Shown in pieces: positions 62,102 through 64,000 of a stretch of 64,000 nt of DNA. Each line of letters opens with the position of its first letter. Positions within the stretch are counted from its first letter, which is position 1. A program made the translations under genes and the position numbers. The stretch comes from Prevotella sp. P5-50 (GTDB taxonomy: Bacteria; Bacteroidota; Bacteroidia; Bacteroidales; Bacteroidaceae), in assembly GCF_002251295.1 (NCBI RefSeq), contig NZ_NPJA01000019.1, positions 62,001-126,000 of the forward strand, written 5' to 3'. The notes under the pieces were generated by a model that made no database searches, was not told where the DNA came from, and saw nothing but the letters and a program-made list of their open reading frames with translations.

Positions 62102-63076
62102 ATGAAAACAATGATCGGTATTTCAAAAGGCATGGCAGTAATGACAATGATTATACTGCTGACAGCATGTACATCAGACAACTATGACATGGAAATGACA
62201 CCTAAAGCAAAAACTCCTGACGTAATCTCCAAAATTGAAAACATCAACGCTGAACTTGAACAGCTCAAAACACCATTTGTGACAAGAGGATGGAAAGACT
62301 GGAATAGAAATAAGAGAAATGAATTGGTAAGAGCTGATTTCAAAGGATGCTACGATGGAGTTAAATATGGATATAACATCGGAAAACAAATTGATTCATC
62401 ACGAGGTGGATGCTTTGGCGCCATCATCGGAGGCGTGATTGGTGGCGGTGTTTCTTCTTGGTGGAAATATCGCGATTTGGATCATAAACTTGAATGTAAT
62501 GATGCTGATATAGAAACAATATCCGAATTATGTAGGAGTTTGGCACAAAAAGGAGACATTACTGAATCAGGCATTACCAATTTGGATGAAGCTCTTAAAG
62601 GAGATTCTATTGTAAACAATGATCTCATATTATTATCAAATTTAGATGCACTTTCACTATGTATAGGAAAAATGCATAATACTGCACTTGCCACATTTGA
62701 CGGTTCAAGTGGACCAAACATGGATATAAAGGATGAAAAATATCCAGATAAAAAAATTGATGCAGAAACTATTGAATTACAATTAAGGTTGATTGACTCA
62801 AAAGAATTAAAAACGAAATGCAAACAAATTGCCATTGATATATGTACAGGAGAAAAAAACGAATCAGACTCTACTACGGATAAAATCATAAGGTTGTTTG
62901 ACGAAGCATTAGACAGCTATACAGAAAACGCTGAAGACATTGCATTTATCATCGGAAAGTATTGTGAAATAATCGATAGTACTGCAGATTTGACAGAAGA
63001 AGAGAAAACGCAAGTAAAAGCTGCTTTTTCTACTGCTTTGTATAGTATATCATATTGGGAAACTAAAATGAAATAG
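62102..63076 (+). CDS. Putative lipoprotein with a glycine-zipper segment
   Basis: A 324-residue protein with a lipoprotein signal (MAVMTMIILLTAC). Residues about 60-125 contain RGWKDWNRNKRNELVRADFK, a segment with GYNIGKQIDSS, and the glycine zipper GGCFGAIIGGVIGGGVSSWW. Such GxxxG-rich hydrophobic stretches insert into membranes in bacteriocins, toxins and some lipoproteins. The last 200 residues are helical, acidic and not recognised. Codons are AT-rich towards the 3' end. It has its own promoter and sits between two paralogous small membrane proteins, the next starting 2 nt after its stop. Confidence 0.68.
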   Translation: MKTMIGISKGMAVMTMIILLTACTSDNYDMEMTPKAKTPDVISKIENINAELEQLKTPFVTRGWKDWNRNKRNELVRADFKGCYDGVKYGYNIGKQIDSSRGGCFGAIIGGVIGGGVSSWWKYRDLDHKLECNDADIETISELCRSLAQKGDITESGITNLDEALKGDSIVNNDLILLSNLDALSLCIGKMHNTALATFDGSSGPNMDIKDEKYPDKKIDAETIELQLRLIDSKELKTKCKQIAIDICTGEKNESDSTTDKIIRLFDEALDSYTENAEDIAFIIGKYCEIIDSTADLTEEEKTQVKAAFSTALYSISYWETKMK

Positions 63077-63078
63077 GC

Positions 63079-63471
63079 ATGGACAGATATTCTAAAAGCA
63101 TAATATGGGCATCTTGGATTTTTCGTGCAGGACTACTTGTATGGACCTTTGACCCTTTGATAGAAAACATTTCTAAAGGCAATGAATTATTGATTGATGT
63201 ATGGAGCAACCTATCGTTCGGTCTTTTAGTTATTTCTGCACTGTTTGAACTTGTGATGCTTATAATAAACCACAAGCGTTTTATCAAGGCATTGGAGAAT
63301 AGCAAAACTACTGGTTATAGCATGGCAATAATCGATATCATTGGTATTATAGTTGCCTTAATCTTCCAAAGTTCATTCTGGAATTTCTGGGCATTCATGC
63401 TCGTCTGTGATACAGTTGGTGTAGGCATAGATGCCAAAAAGCAGAAAAAACAGCAAGATGCAGTAGGTTAA
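63079..63471 (+). CDS. Small membrane protein, paralogue of the gene at 61529
   Basis: A 130-residue protein with about four hydrophobic helices and a lysine-rich tail (KKQKKQQD). It shares its conserved positions (SWIFRAG...TFDPLIEN; GIIVALIFQSSFWNFW) and helix pattern with the 61529 product. It is encoded 2 nt after the lipoprotein gene, so the two are certainly co-transcribed. A protective (immunity-like) role beside a membrane-active lipoprotein is possible but unproven. Confidence 0.68.
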   Translation: MDRYSKSIIWASWIFRAGLLVWTFDPLIENISKGNELLIDVWSNLSFGLLVISALFELVMLIINHKRFIKALENSKTTGYSMAIIDIIGIIVALIFQSSFWNFWAFMLVCDTVGVGIDAKKQKKQQDAVG

Positions 63472-64000
63472 TGGTTTGATACTAGCACAAAGTTAACAGG
63501 AAAGATTCACTCAAAACAATCTTTAGACCTCATTTCGCCCATCGTGTACATCCGTATGCGATGGGATTCCTATTATTGGCAAACACCCATCAAATATGAA
63601 GATAACAGAGGACCACGCCACTCTTTTAAATATCTGATTTTCAACACGTCTCATATGCAATATTAAAAAAACTTTTATCAAACGTTGGATAATACCTTTG
63701 TCAAACGTTGGATAATATCTTTGTCAAACGTTGGATAATACCTTTGTCAAACGTTGGATAATATCTTTGTCAAACGTTGACAATACCTTTATCATACGTT
63801 AGACTATACCTTTGCCAAACGTTGGACTATACCTTGGCCAAACGTTAGACTATACCTTTGCCAAACGTTGAACAATACTTTTGCAAAACATTTGGCACAG
63901 CTTGGCAAAACGTTATCAAAAGAATACCGATCTATTTTATTTCTGAGCGACATTCGAATAGATATGAGCATCGCAGATATGCTTTCGCAATTTGGTGGTC
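63472..64000. other. Intergenic region at the right edge
   Basis: No gene is seen. It holds a 7-bp stem (CCCATCG 63538-63544 with CGATGGG 63559-63565) lacking a T-tract, the 23-bp tandem array, and at the very end TTTGGTGGTC, which may be the start of another GGTCGA element cut by the window edge. Confidence 0.55.
63673..63900. repeat. 23-bp tandem repeat array, ten units
   Basis: Ten units of 22-23 bp (63673, 63696, 63719, 63742, 63165 omitted; next 63765, 63787, 63810, 63833, 63856, 63879) with cores such as GTCAAACGTTGGATAAT and CCAAACGTTGGACTAT. A degenerate unit follows to about 63927. Same unit and same strand orientation as 39128-39329. No spacers separate the units. Confidence 0.88.

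Noticed and set aside
63673..63900. CRISPR array
   Set aside because: The units follow each other directly with no unique spacers, and no cas gene is present. The same holds for 39128-39329.

Overview
The window looks like a chromosomal segment of a Bacteroidales bacterium, most likely Prevotella or a close relative. Several signs agree: promoters of the Bacteroidetes type (-33 TTTG, -7 TAnnTTTG), a SusC/SusD pair in a polysaccharide utilization locus (PUL), propeller and LytS/LytTR regulators, TPR-HTH membrane lipoproteins, and a rimP-nusA-infB operon with a short (420-residue) NusA. No CRISPR array, transposase, phage gene or rRNA was seen; there is one tRNA (Asn).

Layout. (1) Positions 1-4790: a tightly packed, visibly AT-rich operon of poorly known envelope genes. 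It holds a bactofilin-like beta-helix protein, a small tail-anchored protein, three proteins that start with almost the same four-cysteine zinc ribbon but continue into different membrane or extracytoplasmic parts, and an L,D-transpeptidase. (2) 5024-11868: tRNA-Asn, divergent from an S41 C-terminal processing peptidase, followed by rimP-nusA-infB with a terminator-like hairpin in its leader. (3) 11869-13934: one small lipoprotein gene, then about 1 kb of non-coding DNA with 22-bp iterated repeats, the tail of an AraC-type DNA-binding domain and a GC-rich element. (4) 13935-38783: a 25-kb minus-strand PUL. In transcription order it reads exported TIM-barrel protein, beta-helix surface lipoprotein, SusC, SusD, terminator, PL1 pectate lyase, DUF3826-like protein, a large beta-helix plus TIM-barrel-like protein, an ECF sigma factor with a very short anti-sigma-like protein, GH2, GH106 alpha-L-rhamnosidase, acetylesterase, GH2. 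The enzyme set points to pectin, probably rhamnogalacturonan with galactose and acetyl decorations. (5) 38784-39603: a second copy of the GC-rich element in inverted orientation, then a 23-bp tandem array, so the PUL is bracketed by mirror-image intergenic repeats.

(6) 39604-43872: LytS-type kinase, LytTR regulator and a TPR-HTH protein in one operon. (7) 44029-47931: DUF3737-like beta-helix protein, PatB/MalY C-S lyase and OPT transporter. (8) 48211-50922: a propeller sensor joined directly to an AraC DNA-binding domain, with no kinase or receiver. (9) 51004-55805: sufBCDS for Fe-S cluster assembly. (10) 55844-59400: small membrane protein, RNase HII, WYL regulator and a GNAT-nitrilase fusion. 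(11) 59711-63471: a TPR-HTH regulator, then a glycine-zipper lipoprotein lying between two paralogous small membrane proteins. The window ends in another 23-bp tandem array.

The most promising undescribed material is the zinc-ribbon/bactofilin/L,D-transpeptidase operon, the mini anti-sigma protein of the pectin PUL, the glycine-zipper lipoprotein cluster, the inverted elements around the PUL, and the kinase-less propeller-AraC regulator. All family names come from reading motifs by eye; no database search was run.
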